A stretch of 64,000 nucleotides of DNA from Govania unica (GCF_027920805.1 NZ_JANWOI010000001.1:868001-932000), one strand, 5' to 3'; counted from the stretch's first letter, positions 27,039 through 35,290 are shown. The notes: generated by a model not told the origin, from the sequence alone. Translations and numbers: made by a program.

Positions 27039-27504
27039 AGATAAGGCGATCGTTGACGATCATTGGCAGCATGTGGCGGCGGATGCTGAAACCATTCCGG
27101 ATGGCGATGTGATTCTGCCGCTGGCGTTGTGGCAAGCGCGGCGCGCCGAACTGGTCGGGCGCAACGGTGGCATCGGCGTGCAGCTTGAGCCGGGCGACCA
27201 TCCCGAACAGATCGCCGAGGACCTGCATCGGTTTTCCGTGGTGGCCTGTAATTTCCCAAGCTTTCGGGACGGGCGTGGTTATTCCTATGCGCGTCTGCTC
27301 CGGGAGCGCTATGGCTTCACGGGCGAAGTTCGCGCCGTGGGCGACGTGCTTCGGGATCAGCTGTTTTATATGGCGCGTTGTGGCTTCAATGCCTTTGAAA
27401 TGCGCCCCGATCGCAGCATCGAGGATGCCTTGAAAGCCTTTGGGGATTTTTCGGTAACCTACCAGAACGCGGCCGATACGGAGCTTCCGAACTTCCGCCG
27501 CTGA
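27025..27504 (+). CDS. DUF934 protein, sulfite reductase partner
   Basis: A 159-residue protein of the DUF934 family, commonly encoded directly after nitrite/sulfite reductase in proteobacteria and thought to help sulfite reduction. Start ATG 27025 has AAGGAG at 27012-27017 and lies 14 bases inside the reductase gene, so the pair is coupled. Conserved stretches are NFPSFRDGRGYSYARLLRER and GDVLRDQLFYMARCGFNAFE. No metal motif or membrane segment is visible. Its biochemical role is not established. Confidence 0.85.
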   Translation: MQIIKDKAIVDDHWQHVAADAETIPDGDVILPLALWQARRAELVGRNGGIGVQLEPGDHPEQIAEDLHRFSVVACNFPSFRDGRGYSYARLLRERYGFTGEVRAVGDVLRDQLFYMARCGFNAFEMRPDRSIEDALKAFGDFSVTYQNAADTELPNFRR

Positions 27505-27528
27505 GGTTCCAACAGTCAATTTTCCTTG

Positions 27529-27557
27529 CGCCGCAGTGAACTCACTGCGGCGTTTTT
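27529..27557 (+). terminator. Rho-independent terminator of the sulfite reductase operon
   Basis: CGCCGCAGTGA pairs with TCACTGCGGCG in a near-perfect palindrome followed by TTTTT. Confidence 0.92.
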
Positions 27558-27577
27558 GCGTCTGGCCCGCGTCTGGG

Positions 27578-27617
27578 CCGTCACGAAACTGTCATACTTC
27601 TGTCACGTGACGGTCAT
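27578..27617 (+). promoter_or_regulatory. Tandem Pho boxes (four half-sites at 11-base spacing)
   Basis: CCGTCAC (27578), CTGTCAT (27589), CTGTCAC (27600) and CGGTCAT (27611) recur at exactly 11-base intervals, each separated by four AT-rich or mixed bases. This is the PhoB box arrangement (CTGTCAT direct repeats); two adjacent units are present. The site is 100 bases upstream of the porin start. Confidence 0.8.
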
Positions 27618-27716
27618 GGGGCGGACGTAAACAAGGGCGCAGAAGGAACAGGGGCAATCTCGGATGGTTGCTGAACAGCCTTCAAGCGAATTGTCCAGCA
27701 ACAAAGGAAAAACTCT

Positions 27717-29033
27717 ATGATCGGGAAACGTTTTACGCGGGCTTTGGGAATCGGCACGGCTTTGTCGACAGTCCTTTTGTCGGCGCTTCCGGCAGCCGCT
27801 CAGCAGTCCATCGAATCGCTGCAGGAGCAGCTCGAAATGCTGCAAAACCAGATTATGGAATTGACGGCCGCTCAGCAGAAGCAGGCCTCATCCGCTCCGG
27901 ATTTCAAAATCAAATGGAAACCGGCTCCGACGATTTCGAGCGCCGATGGCCGCTTTGAAATGGGCATCAAGGGTCGCATGTTCTTCGATACCGCCTGGGT
28001 CGACGACGCCGACAACACCGAAAGCGTGCGCGCGGCGAAGTTCCGTCTGGCCCGCCTCGGCGTCGCCGGGAAAGCCTGGAACAATCTGAAATATAACTTC
28101 GAAGTTGATTTCGCCGGCGACAAGACCTCGATCAAGGACGCGACCATTGGCTATGACCTTGGTCTGACCACGGTTCAGATCGGTCACTTCAAGACCTTCA
28201 ATTCGCTCGATGAGCAAACAAGCGACACCTACACCACCTTCATGGAACGGGCGACCGGCAATGCCGCCTTCGGCCTGACCCGCCAGATGGGTATCGCCGT
28301 CCTTGCCGGTGACAAGACCTGGTCGGCTTCGGCGGGCGCTTTCCGTGGCGCACAGAGCGATACAGCGAATGACACTGGCCAGACCTTTGCCGCGCGTCTG
28401 ACCTATGGTCCGAAGGTTGGCGACGGCCTCGTCCATATGGGCGTGAGCTACCGCCACCGCAACAAGGGTGCCGATCAGGGCGCTTATAGCTACAGTACCG
28501 CTCCCTTCACGAGCTTCGGCACCAAATTCGTGAACACCGGCGCTTTGGCCAAGACCGACAATCTCTTTGGCGCGGAACTCGCTGGTGTCTATGGGCCGTT
28601 CTCGGTTCAGGGCGAATATATGACGCTGAAGGCCAAGCGCCTGACGCCGGCAGTCGGTTTCGGCGATCCGAGCTTCCAGAGCTATTATGTGGATGCGAGC
28701 TGGTTCATCACCGGCGAATCACGTCCCTATGAAGGCAAAAGCGGCACCTTTGGCCGCGTGAAGCCGAAAAGCCCGGCCTATAACGGCGGCTGGGGCGCCT
28801 GGCAGGTTGCCGCCCGCTATGACGTGACCAATCTGACCGACGAGAACATCTTCGGCGGCGATCAGAAGACCTGGATTGTCGGCCTCAACTGGTACCTCAA
28901 TGACTGGAGCCGCCTGATGGCCAACTACAGTCGCGCGAAAATCACCGATGGCCCGAACAGCCTGACCACCAACGGGCCGGACCGTGCCAACAAGGTCAAT
29001 GCAGTCATGCTGCGGGCCCAGGTTGACTGGTAA
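27717..29033 (+). CDS. OprO/OprP-type phosphate-selective porin
   Basis: A 438-residue outer-membrane channel. Signal peptide residues 1-27 (LGIGTALSTVLLSALPAAAQ), then a short coiled coil (SIESLQEQLEMLQNQIMELTAA, the hallmark of this family's periplasmic N-terminus, described here in two parts), then a 16-strand-type barrel from about residue 70 beginning FEMGIKGRMFFDTAW. The family trimerises and passes phosphate or polyphosphate anions. Repeated aromatic girdle segments (YNFEVDF, WYLNDWSRLMANY) and the final VDW fit a barrel end. The tandem Pho boxes upstream support phosphate-starvation control by PhoB and so a phosphate role, rather than a general porin. Confidence 0.88.
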   Translation: MIGKRFTRALGIGTALSTVLLSALPAAAQQSIESLQEQLEMLQNQIMELTAAQQKQASSAPDFKIKWKPAPTISSADGRFEMGIKGRMFFDTAWVDDADNTESVRAAKFRLARLGVAGKAWNNLKYNFEVDFAGDKTSIKDATIGYDLGLTTVQIGHFKTFNSLDEQTSDTYTTFMERATGNAAFGLTRQMGIAVLAGDKTWSASAGAFRGAQSDTANDTGQTFAARLTYGPKVGDGLVHMGVSYRHRNKGADQGAYSYSTAPFTSFGTKFVNTGALAKTDNLFGAELAGVYGPFSVQGEYMTLKAKRLTPAVGFGDPSFQSYYVDASWFITGESRPYEGKSGTFGRVKPKSPAYNGGWGAWQVAARYDVTNLTDENIFGGDQKTWIVGLNWYLNDWSRLMANYSRAKITDGPNSLTTNGPDRANKVNAVMLRAQVDW

Positions 29034-29060
29034 GCCATAGCTATCACTCATGTTTAGAGG

Positions 29061-29087
29061 ACGGCGGAGGGATCCCTCCGCCGTTTT
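29061..29087 (+). terminator. Rho-independent terminator of the porin gene
   Basis: ACGGCGGAGGGA and TCCCTCCGCCGT form a perfect 24-base palindrome followed by TTTC. The porin is thus monocistronic. Confidence 0.88.
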
Positions 29088-29250
29088 CTTATGTGCGGCG
29101 CGGTGGTGGCAGCTCACAGTTTCCGCAACGGACCGTATGAGAATCCTAGTGACGCCGGGTTTTTTGTGATACTGCGCAACGAAATTCACATCTTCACCGA
29201 TGGATTGGCCGCATAAAGAGGGACGACCTCACTGAACCGAGTAGACCGCG

Positions 29251-29775
29251 ATGACCACTTCGATGACCCTGGATTATCAGATCGAGCTGCAACGGCCGGA
29301 AGACCTTGCGGCTGTCGAGTCCATCAATGACCGGGCCTTTGGTCCCGGACGTCATCAGAAGACCGCCTATCGCCTGCGAGAAGATGTGCAGTCCCTTGAT
29401 GATCTCAATCTGGTGGCGCGTCAGGACGGCGTCATTCTTGGCACTATCCGGTTCTGGCCGATCGTGATCGTGCCGGGTGAGGGCACGCCGACGCCAGCCC
29501 TGTTGCTTGGGCCGATCGCCGTTGATCCGGAGCTCAAGGGGCGCGGCATCGGCATCGCGCTCATGCGGGCGGGGATCGCGCGGGCGCGGGAGCTTGGGCA
29601 CCGGCTTGTCCTGCTGGTAGGGGATTATGACTATTACGCCCGTGTCGGTTTCGACCGGGTGCCGCAAGGGTGCCTGATGATGCCGGGGCCGGTGGATTAT
29701 GACCGGCTGCTGAAGCTTGAGCTTGTTCCGGGCGCTTTTGCTGGGGTAACGGGTATGATTTCCCGCCCCATGTGA
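29251..29775 (+). CDS. GNAT-family N-acetyltransferase
   Basis: A 174-residue GNAT protein. Motif A, which binds acetyl-CoA, is LGPIAVDPELKGRGIGIALM (about 91-110), with the R/Q-x-x-G-x-G/A core as KGRGIG. The following GDYDYYARVGFDRV and YDRLLKLELVPGAFAGVTG resemble the YhbS-like subgroup of predicted acetyltransferases. Acceptor unknown. Starts ATG 29251 or 29263 are both possible. It is followed by an RBS-sequestering hairpin before the next gene. Confidence 0.85.
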   Translation: MTTSMTLDYQIELQRPEDLAAVESINDRAFGPGRHQKTAYRLREDVQSLDDLNLVARQDGVILGTIRFWPIVIVPGEGTPTPALLLGPIAVDPELKGRGIGIALMRAGIARARELGHRLVLLVGDYDYYARVGFDRVPQGCLMMPGPVDYDRLLKLELVPGAFAGVTGMISRPM

Positions 29776-29800
29776 ACTGGTGCCTTCAAAAAAACCGCGT

Positions 29801-29828
29801 CTCTCCCTATATTTGACGCTATAGGAGA
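29801..29828 (+). promoter_or_regulatory. Hairpin covering the ribosome site of the DUF1285 gene
   Basis: CTCTCCCTATA pairs with TATAGGAGAG (10 pairs, one bulged C) around the loop TTTGACGC. The 3' arm contains AGGAGA, the ribosome site for ATG 29833, so folding would block initiation. Confidence 0.5.
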
Positions 29829-29832
29829 GACC

Positions 29833-30411
29833 ATGACCTCGGACCAGCCGCCCAAACCCCATGCCGATCATCTGGCCGCTGCCGCCATCAAGGCCGGGGG
29901 CGGGCGTGGGTTGCCGCCGGTGCATCTCTGGAATCCGGAGTTCTGCGGCGATATCGACATGCGCATCGCCCGCGACGGCAGCTGGTATTACATGGGCACC
30001 CCCATCGGCCGCAAACCCATGGTGCGGCTGTTCTCAACCATCCTGCGCCATGATGACGACGATAAATATTATCTGGTGACGCCGGTGGAAAAGGTCGGCA
30101 TCACCGTTGATGATGCGCCTTTTCTGGCGGTTGAAATGACGGTCGAGGGCCGGGGGGAGGGGCAACGCCTGACCTTCCGCACGACTGTCGAGGACGAGGT
30201 GACGGCGGGGCCCGAGCATCCAATCCGGGTGGTGATCGATCCCGACACCCAGGAGCCGTCGCCTTATGTTCATGTCCGTGCCAATCTTGAGGCGCGGATC
30301 AATCGCGCGCTGTTCTACGATCTGGTGGAGCTGGCCGAAGAACGCGACGGCAAGCTTGGCATATGGAGCGACGGGGTGTTTTTTGTCATTGGTGAGATGC
30401 CCCATGTCTGA
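29833..30411 (+). CDS. DUF1285 protein
   Basis: A 192-residue cytoplasmic protein of the DUF1285 family, two-domain and beta-rich, with no defined enzymatic role. Characteristic stretches: [60 protein letters not shown] and [13 protein letters not shown] near the end. It is the first of a four-gene overlapping string (DUF1285, NUDIX, DUF6111, CCA enzyme), overlapping the NUDIX gene by eight bases. This gene order is seen in other alphaproteobacteria and is the best clue to co-function, which remains unknown. Confidence 0.87.
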   Translation: MTSDQPPKPHADHLAAAAIKAGGGRGLPPVHLWNPEFCGDIDMRIARDGSWYYMGTPIGRKPMVRLFSTILRHDDDDKYYLVTPVEKVGITVDDAPFLAVEMTVEGRGEGQRLTFRTTVEDEVTAGPEHPIRVVIDPDTQEPSPYVHVRANLEARINRALFYDLVELAEERDGKLGIWSDGVFFVIGEMPHV

Positions 30412-31024
30412 TGTCTTTGGTCGCGATCTCATTCAGGCCCGTCTTGCTGCCTTGCGTCTGACGCCGGAGGATTATCGCGGCGAACATGAGCTCAATCCCG
30501 ATTTTGCTCCGGATATCGCGGAACGGGTGGTGCGCGAGGCTTCGGTGCTGGTGCCGCTGGTGGAACGTCCCGAGGGGCTTTCGGTGCTGTTGACCCGGCG
30601 CAGCGATCAGCTTCAGTCCCATGCTGGACAGGTGAGCTTCCCCGGCGGCAGGCGTGAGGATACGGACGCCGACGCCATCGCCACGGCGCTTCGGGAGACG
30701 GAGGAAGAAGTCGGCATCACTTCGCGCTATATTGATGTGGCGGGCCGGCTGCGTGACTATCTGACCGGCACGGGCTATCGCATCACGCCGGTTGTTGGGT
30801 TTGTGACGCCGGGCTTCGTGCTGCGCCCCGATCCGTTTGAAGTGGCTGAGATTTTCGAAGTGCCGTTCGCGTTTCTCATGGATCCGCGCAACCACAGTCT
30901 TGAACGTGTTCATTGGCGGGGCGCCATGCGGGAATATTACGCCATGCCTTATAATGGGCATTACATCTGGGGGGCCACGGCCGGGATGCTGCGGAATTTT
31001 TACGAAACGTTACGTGGAGAGTAA
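30404..31024 (+). CDS. NUDIX hydrolase, CoA pyrophosphatase type (NudL/YeaB-like)
   Basis: A 206-residue NUDIX enzyme. Start ATG 30404 (MSDVFGRDL) overlaps DUF1285. The NUDIX box runs from [20 protein letters not shown] to EEVG and is preceded by the family-specific [20 protein letters not shown]. This block, including the LRTRSx4-like [12 protein letters not shown], marks the CoA/NADH-type subgroup that hydrolyses CoA to phosphopantetheine and 3',5'-ADP. The end ([15 protein letters not shown]) is also typical. A cytoplasmic housekeeping role in CoA or thioester turnover is inferred. Confidence 0.9.
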   Translation: MSDVFGRDLIQARLAALRLTPEDYRGEHELNPDFAPDIAERVVREASVLVPLVERPEGLSVLLTRRSDQLQSHAGQVSFPGGRREDTDADAIATALRETEEEVGITSRYIDVAGRLRDYLTGTGYRITPVVGFVTPGFVLRPDPFEVAEIFEVPFAFLMDPRNHSLERVHWRGAMREYYAMPYNGHYIWGATAGMLRNFYETLRGE

Positions 31025-31026
31025 GA

Positions 31027-31347
31027 ATGATGGCTGGTGTGGTGCGGGTCATTCTGATCCTGATGCCGTTTTTTATCTATTTCATGTGGCTCCGCTCGAT
31101 CAAGCGTCAGCAACAGATGGACAGCGCCGAGCGTGAGAAGGCGCGTGAAGCTGCCGAAGGACGGATGGCCCGGGCCATCGGATTCGGGGTCGCCGCGGCA
31201 GTGGCGGTTATCATCTGGATGACCATGGAAACGGAACAGCATGAGCGTAATTCCGTCTATGTGCCGTCGCATACGGAAAACGGACAGCTGGTGCCGGGCG
31301 GCTTTATCAATGTTCCTACAACCGACGCGGACAAGACAAAACCATGA
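31027..31347 (+). CDS. Small two-helix membrane protein (DUF6111-like)
   Basis: A 106-residue inner-membrane protein. Helix 1 is VVRVILILMPFFIYFMWL (about 5-22) and helix 2 is GFGVAAAVAVIIWMTM (about 52-67), with a charged, helical linker between (RQQQMDSAEREKAREAAEG) and a periplasmic-type tail rich in polar residues. It resembles the DUF6111 group found next to NUDIX and CCA genes in alphaproteobacteria. GGAG at 31016 serves its start. It shares four bases (ATGA) with the next gene. Confidence 0.75.
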   Translation: MMAGVVRVILILMPFFIYFMWLRSIKRQQQMDSAEREKAREAAEGRMARAIGFGVAAAVAVIIWMTMETEQHERNSVYVPSHTENGQLVPGGFINVPTTDADKTKP

Positions 31348-32600
31348 TCGAACTTATGAACCGCGACTGGATTGATGCGGCACCTAGCCGGGCCGTGATG
31401 GAGGCGCTCCATGATGGTGCGGGCGAGGATACGCTCGCGCGGTTTGTCGGCGGTGCGGTACGCGATGGCATTCTTGGCCGGACGGTCAAGGATGTGGATA
31501 TCGCCACGGTCTTGTTGCCCGATGACGTAAGCCTGCGGCTCAGCCGTCATGCGATCAAAGTGGTGCCGACCGGGATCGAGCATGGCACGGTGACGGCAGT
31601 GGTCGATGGTCGCCCGTTTGAGATCACCACCCTGCGCCGGGATGTGGAGACCGACGGCCGCCGCGCCGTGGTCGCCTTTACCGACGACTGGGCCGAGGAT
31701 GCGGCGCGGCGCGATTTCACCATGAACGCGCTTTATGCGGACCGCATGGGGGTGGTTTATGACCCTTGCGGTGGACTTGCGGATCTGGCTGCCGGACGGG
31801 TGCGGTTCGTGGGCGAGGCTGAGCAGCGGATTCGTGAGGATGCGCTGAGAATTCTGCGGTTTTTCCGGTTCCATGCCTGGTATGGCGGCGAGGATATGGA
31901 TGCAGAAAGTTATGGTGCCTGTATCACGCGGGTGGACGATCTTGGTATTCTGTCCGTTGAACGGGTGGCGGCGGAGCTTCTGAAGCTGCTCGCTGCGCCT
32001 GATCCCATGCCGGTGTTGCGCATGATGCAGACAGGCGGCGTTCTCCGCCGGGTGTTGCCAGAGGCGGCCTTGCTGGACCGTCTGGCCGGGCTGGTGCCGC
32101 TTGAAAAAACCTTCAAACGCGTGGATGCGTTGCGGCGGCTTGGCGCGCTCATGCCCGATGGCGCGGCCGAGGTCGGAGAGCGTCTGCGGCTGTCGAAACA
32201 TGATCAGGAACGGCTCGCCGAAATGATCGTGCCACGCGAGGATATTGAACCGTCCCGCGACGGCAACGCCTTCGGCCGCCGCATGCGTGCGCTGGTCTAT
32301 GGCATTGGCAAGGACAGTTTTACCGACCACATGCTGCTGAACTGGGCCGGGCGTGGCGGCGATATCCGCAACAAACGTTGGCGCGAATTGTTGAATGCCG
32401 TCGATGCCTGGCAGGTGCCGCGGTTCACCATCAAAGGCCGCGACGCCATCGCCCTTGGAGCCGAAGCCGGACCGGGGGTTGGGGATTTGCTTGAGGCGCT
32501 GGAACTCTGGTGGGCCACTCGCGATTTCAAACCAACACGCGCAGATCTGCTGGCGCAGCTTGAGCGGATGGTGATGGGTCAAAAGCCGACGCAGGAGTAA
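31344..32600 (+). CDS. CCA tRNA nucleotidyltransferase / poly(A) polymerase family protein
   Basis: A 418-residue class II nucleotidyltransferase. The head contains RFVGGAVRDGILGRTVKDVDIATVL (quoted in its core; GGAVRD at about 36-41 and the metal-binding DVDIA at about 53-57), then RRDFTMNALYAD and RIREDALRILRFFRFHA, which contact tRNA. The C-terminal helical body covers about 250-415. In alphaproteobacteria lacking a separate cca this protein adds or repairs the CCA end of tRNAs. It could instead be a poly(A) polymerase; the families are hard to split by eye. Confidence 0.9.
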   Translation: MIELMNRDWIDAAPSRAVMEALHDGAGEDTLARFVGGAVRDGILGRTVKDVDIATVLLPDDVSLRLSRHAIKVVPTGIEHGTVTAVVDGRPFEITTLRRDVETDGRRAVVAFTDDWAEDAARRDFTMNALYADRMGVVYDPCGGLADLAAGRVRFVGEAEQRIREDALRILRFFRFHAWYGGEDMDAESYGACITRVDDLGILSVERVAAELLKLLAAPDPMPVLRMMQTGGVLRRVLPEAALLDRLAGLVPLEKTFKRVDALRRLGALMPDGAAEVGERLRLSKHDQERLAEMIVPREDIEPSRDGNAFGRRMRALVYGIGKDSFTDHMLLNWAGRGGDIRNKRWRELLNAVDAWQVPRFTIKGRDAIALGAEAGPGVGDLLEALELWWATRDFKPTRADLLAQLERMVMGQKPTQE

Positions 32601-32616
32601 TCCCAGTTTTTATATC

Positions 32617-32949
32617 TGTCATTGCCGGGCTTGACCCGGCAATCCATGACTGGGCGGCACGATGGATTGCCGGGTCAAGCCCGGCAATGACACATGGTTT
32701 ATGTTGTCTATATTTATGTAGTTCTGCCCCAACGTACTTCCGCTTGTGTCCTGGGCGTCAAGGTCGGGGTGTATTGCCGGGTCAAGCCCGGCAATAACAG
32801 ATATATGGGGAGTGGCATAAATCAGCTTCCCCACGTCAGGCGCAACCTTCTCCGCCATTTTGTCATACCCGGGCTTGACCCGGGTATCCATCGGGCCAGC
32901 AGCACGGCGGTGGATGCATGGATTGCCGGGTCAAGCCCGGCAATGACAT
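32617..32949. repeat. Cluster of GGGCTTGACCCG-class palindromes
   Basis: Five palindromes fill this gap: an inverted pair with TTGCCGGG arms at 32617-32692, a copy at 32772-32800 (TTGCCGGG), a copy with TACCCGGG arms at 32860-32890 and one more TTGCCGGG copy at 32917-32947. Copies face both ways. Translated frames such as MDTRVKPGYD or VIAGLDPAIH come from these repeats and are not proteins. Confidence 0.88.
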
Positions 32950-32957
32950 TGGTGTAG

Positions 32958-33305
32958 TTATGTCGTCTGCATCAGCTCGCGGACGCTTGGATCCTTGGCG
33001 GCCAATATCAGCACGGACTGCAGCAGGCCGGGGAACAGGCTGTCAAGATCGCTCCGCAGCGACACCCAGCAGCGGGTGCCTTCCTTGCGATGCAGAATAA
33101 CTCCGGCCTCGCGCAGCACTTTCATGTGATGGCTGAGGGTCGATTTGCCGACCGGGAAATCAAACTCGCCCCAGCCGCGTTCGCCGGTTTTTTCCAGAGT
33201 CGCCACAATGGCCAGGCGAATGGGATCGCTCAGGGCGCAGAGAACGCCGGTTAAGCCGATCTCATCCATTTCCGGGCAGGGGAGTTGTTTATGCACCTGT
33301 GTCAT
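32958..33305 (-). CDS. ArsR-family winged-helix repressor
   Basis: A 115-residue DNA-binding protein with the ArsR fold: LSDPIRLAIVATLE, then the recognition part VGKSTLSHHMKVLREAGVIL (about 52-71) and wing HRKEGTRCWVSLR. A Cys is present near the start (PCPEMDE), in VLCAL and in TRCWV; a Cys-based redox or electrophile sensor is possible, since ArsR-type partners of Old Yellow Enzymes often sense quinones or aldehydes. It lies 77 bases downstream of the OYE gene on the same strand. Between them a 10-14-10 hairpin or operator is seen. Confidence 0.87.
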   Translation of the reverse strand: MTQVHKQLPCPEMDEIGLTGVLCALSDPIRLAIVATLEKTGERGWGEFDFPVGKSTLSHHMKVLREAGVILHRKEGTRCWVSLRSDLDSLFPGLLQSVLILAAKDPSVRELMQTT

Positions 33306-33316
33306 GAGTTATATTT

Positions 33317-33350
33317 AGGAGCTTGTCCGATAAAAATCAAACAAGCCCCT
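33317..33350. promoter_or_regulatory. 10-14-10 inverted repeat before the ArsR gene
   Basis: AGGAGCTTGT and ACAAGCCCCT are inverted with one mismatch around an AT-rich spacer, 12 bases upstream of the ArsR start. It may be an autoregulatory operator or an inter-gene hairpin after the OYE gene. Confidence 0.45.
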
Positions 33351-33382
33351 CATCCTTTGTGATCGTGCCGGGCGACAGGGGC

Positions 33383-34450
33383 TTATTCCGCCGCCTCGGC
33401 GAAGGCCGGATAGTCGGTATAGCCCTCAGCCGTGGCGCCATACATGGTTGCGAAAACAACCGGGTTGAGCGGCGCGTCGAGGGCGAGACGCTGTGGCAGG
33501 TCGGGGTTCGCGATAAAGTCCTTGCCGAAGGCCACGGCATCGGCCCAGCCTTCGTTCAGAACCTGTTCAGCGCTTTCCTTGGTTAGACCTTCGTTGGCCA
33601 CATAGACGCCGCCGAAGGCTGTCTTGAGCTTGGGGCCGAGGCTGTCCGGGCCGATTTTCTCGCGCGACAGCAGGAAGGCGATCCGGCGTTTGCCAAGTTC
33701 GCGGGCGACGTAGGTGAAGGTGGCTTCAAGGTCGTTGTCGCCCATGCCATGAACATCGCCGCGCGGCGCGAGATGCATGCCGACGCGGCCCGGACCCCAG
33801 ACCGAAATCGCTGCGTCCGTGACCTCAAGCATCAGGCGGGCGCGGTTTTCCAGCGATCCGCCATAGTCGTCGGTCCGTTGGTTGCTGCTGGTCTGCAGAA
33901 ACTGATCGAGCAGATAGCCGTTCGCGCCATGGATTTCGACGCCGTCAAATCCGGCCCGTTTGGCGTTTTCAGCGCCCTTGCGGAAGTCTTCGACAATGCC
34001 GGGGATCTCGGAGCGGTCGAGCGCGCGCGGTGTCACATGATCGGTTTTGGGGCGAAGCAGAGCCACATGGCCGGGTGCGGCAAGGGCGCTCGGCCCCACG
34101 GGCAGCTCGCCATTGAGGAAGCTTGGGTCGGACACCCGGCCCACATGCCAGATCTGCATGAAGATGCGTCCACCAGCGTTATGCACAGCCTTGGTGACTT
34201 TTTTCCAGCCCGCGACCTGCGCGTCGGACCAGATGCCCGGCACATTGGCATAACCGATGCCTTGCGGCGACACCGGCACGCCCTCGCTGATGATCAGCCC
34301 GGCCGAGGCGCGCTGGCGGTAATATTCGACCATGAGGTCGTTCGGGACGTTGCCTTCGCCGACCGCGCGGGTGCGGGTAAGCGGCGACATGATGATGCGA
34401 TTCGGCAAATCCAGATCGCCAAGGGTGAGGGGGGTGAATAATCCGGGCAT
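33383..34450 (-). CDS. Alkene reductase, Old Yellow Enzyme family (NemA-like)
   Basis: A 355-residue FMN flavoprotein that uses NAD(P)H to reduce activated C=C bonds of enals, enones, quinones, maleimides or nitro compounds. TIM-barrel signatures: LFTPLTLGDLDLPNRIIMSP with LTRTRA (1-26), QIWHVGRVSDP (about 100), the active-site His/Asn pair in FDGVEIHGANGYLLDQFLQ (about 180) and the FMN-binding SLENRARLMLEV. The C-terminal YGGSLENR block and ADAVAFGKDFIANPDLPQR are normal. An 18-base dyad in the promoter and a nearby ArsR gene suggest electrophile-responsive control (inferred). Confidence 0.92.
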   Translation of the reverse strand: MPGLFTPLTLGDLDLPNRIIMSPLTRTRAVGEGNVPNDLMVEYYRQRASAGLIISEGVPVSPQGIGYANVPGIWSDAQVAGWKKVTKAVHNAGGRIFMQIWHVGRVSDPSFLNGELPVGPSALAAPGHVALLRPKTDHVTPRALDRSEIPGIVEDFRKGAENAKRAGFDGVEIHGANGYLLDQFLQTSSNQRTDDYGGSLENRARLMLEVTDAAISVWGPGRVGMHLAPRGDVHGMGDNDLEATFTYVARELGKRRIAFLLSREKIGPDSLGPKLKTAFGGVYVANEGLTKESAEQVLNEGWADAVAFGKDFIANPDLPQRLALDAPLNPVVFATMYGATAEGYTDYPAFAEAAE

Positions 34451-34476
34451 GGGGGTGTCCTCGCGTGATGCTTAAT

Positions 34477-34494
34477 GTTCGATGCTTATCGAAC
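34477..34494. promoter_or_regulatory. 7-4-7 dyad in the OYE promoter
   Basis: GTTCGAT-GCTT-ATCGAAC is a perfect inverted repeat 27 bases upstream of the alkene reductase start, where an ArsR- or TetR-type repressor would block transcription. Confidence 0.6.
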
Positions 34495-34565
34495 TATGTA
34501 GGGGGTAGTTCGTGCAGGACAAGACCCGGATTAAAAAAATGTGCAGGGAGTGGTACTATCTTCAC

Positions 34566-34673
34566 TGTCATTGTCGGGCTTGACCCGGCAATCCATTTCT
34601 CCGTCGCTGTGCCGTTTGCCATATGGATTACCGGGTCAAGCCCGGTAATGACAAAGGGACCCCGGTAATGACA
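34566..34673. repeat. GGGCTTGACCCG-class palindrome pair
   Basis: Two facing copies, one with TTGTCGGG/CCCGGCAA arms (34566-34598) and one with TTACCGGG/CCCGGTAA arms (34624-34653), followed by a half copy CCCCGGTAATGACAC at 34660-34673. Confidence 0.82.
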
Positions 34674-34684
34674 CAGGAATATGC

Positions 34685-35158
34685 TTAGCCCAGTGGCAGG
34701 GCCGTTTTCGCCTTTACTTCTTCCATCACCACATAGGTGTGGGTCTGGCTCACGCCGGGGATGGCGGCGAGTTTTTCGCCGAGGAAGCGGCGGTAGTAAT
34801 CCATGCCGGGGAGGCGGATTTTGACCAGATAGTCGAAGCCGCCGCCGACCATATGGCACTCCATGACTTCATCCAGGCGCAGAATGGCGGCATTGAAGCG
34901 GTCGAGGTCTGCCGTTGTGGTGCGTTCGAGGGTCACCTCCACAAAGGCGATGAGCGACGCTTTCAAAAGCTCGGGGTTGAGGATGGCGCGGTAATCGAGA
35001 ATAAACCCCTCCCGCTCAAGCCGGCGCACCCGTTCGAGACAGGGGGTGGGGGAGAGGCCAACCTCCTTGGCCAGCTCGACATTTGAAATGCGTCCCTGGG
35101 TCTGCAGCAAACGCAAGATGTTGAGGTCGATGCGGTCAAGAGGCTTTGTATCTTTCAT
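34685..35158 (-). CDS. lrp: Leucine-responsive regulator Lrp (PutR-like), divergent from putA
   Basis: A 157-residue protein very close to Lrp. The N-terminal HTH (LDRIDLNILRLLQTQGRISN, VELAKEVGLSPTPCLERVRR, about 7-46) and the RAM domain (VMECHMVGGGFDYLVKIRLP, MDYYRRFLGEKLAAIPGV, THTYVVMEEVK) match the general Lrp pattern. In alphaproteobacteria the Lrp-type gene divergent from putA (putR) activates proline catabolism in response to proline, and the position here is the same. The 105-base putA/lrp gap holds nested dyads. Confidence 0.9.
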   Translation of the reverse strand: MKDTKPLDRIDLNILRLLQTQGRISNVELAKEVGLSPTPCLERVRRLEREGFILDYRAILNPELLKASLIAFVEVTLERTTTADLDRFNAAILRLDEVMECHMVGGGFDYLVKIRLPGMDYYRRFLGEKLAAIPGVSQTHTYVVMEEVKAKTALPLG

Positions 35159-35160
35159 TC

Positions 35161-35214
35161 GGAATTTTTCACTGTTATTTCGCCATATTCATAGAGAATA
35201 TATCGTAAAATTCC
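35161..35214. promoter_or_regulatory. Nested dyads in the lrp-putA divergent promoter
   Basis: An outer pair GGAATTTT/AAAATTCC (35161-35214) encloses an inner pair ATATTC-ATAGA-GAATAT (35185-35201). The AT-rich, symmetric layout suits cooperative Lrp binding; this is inference. Confidence 0.55.
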
Positions 35215-35290
35215 GGAATATGGAGCCCTATTCTTCTGTTTTCTTGCCATAATTCCTGTTCGTTTGGAGTTTTTGCGGCAGAGGGCCAGA

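Noticed and set aside
32619-32957. Small frames translating as VIAGLDPAIH / MDTRVKPGYD-like peptides
   Set aside because: They are translations of the GGGCTTGACCCG palindromes; similar false peptides arise at 21.4, 34.5 and 55 kb.
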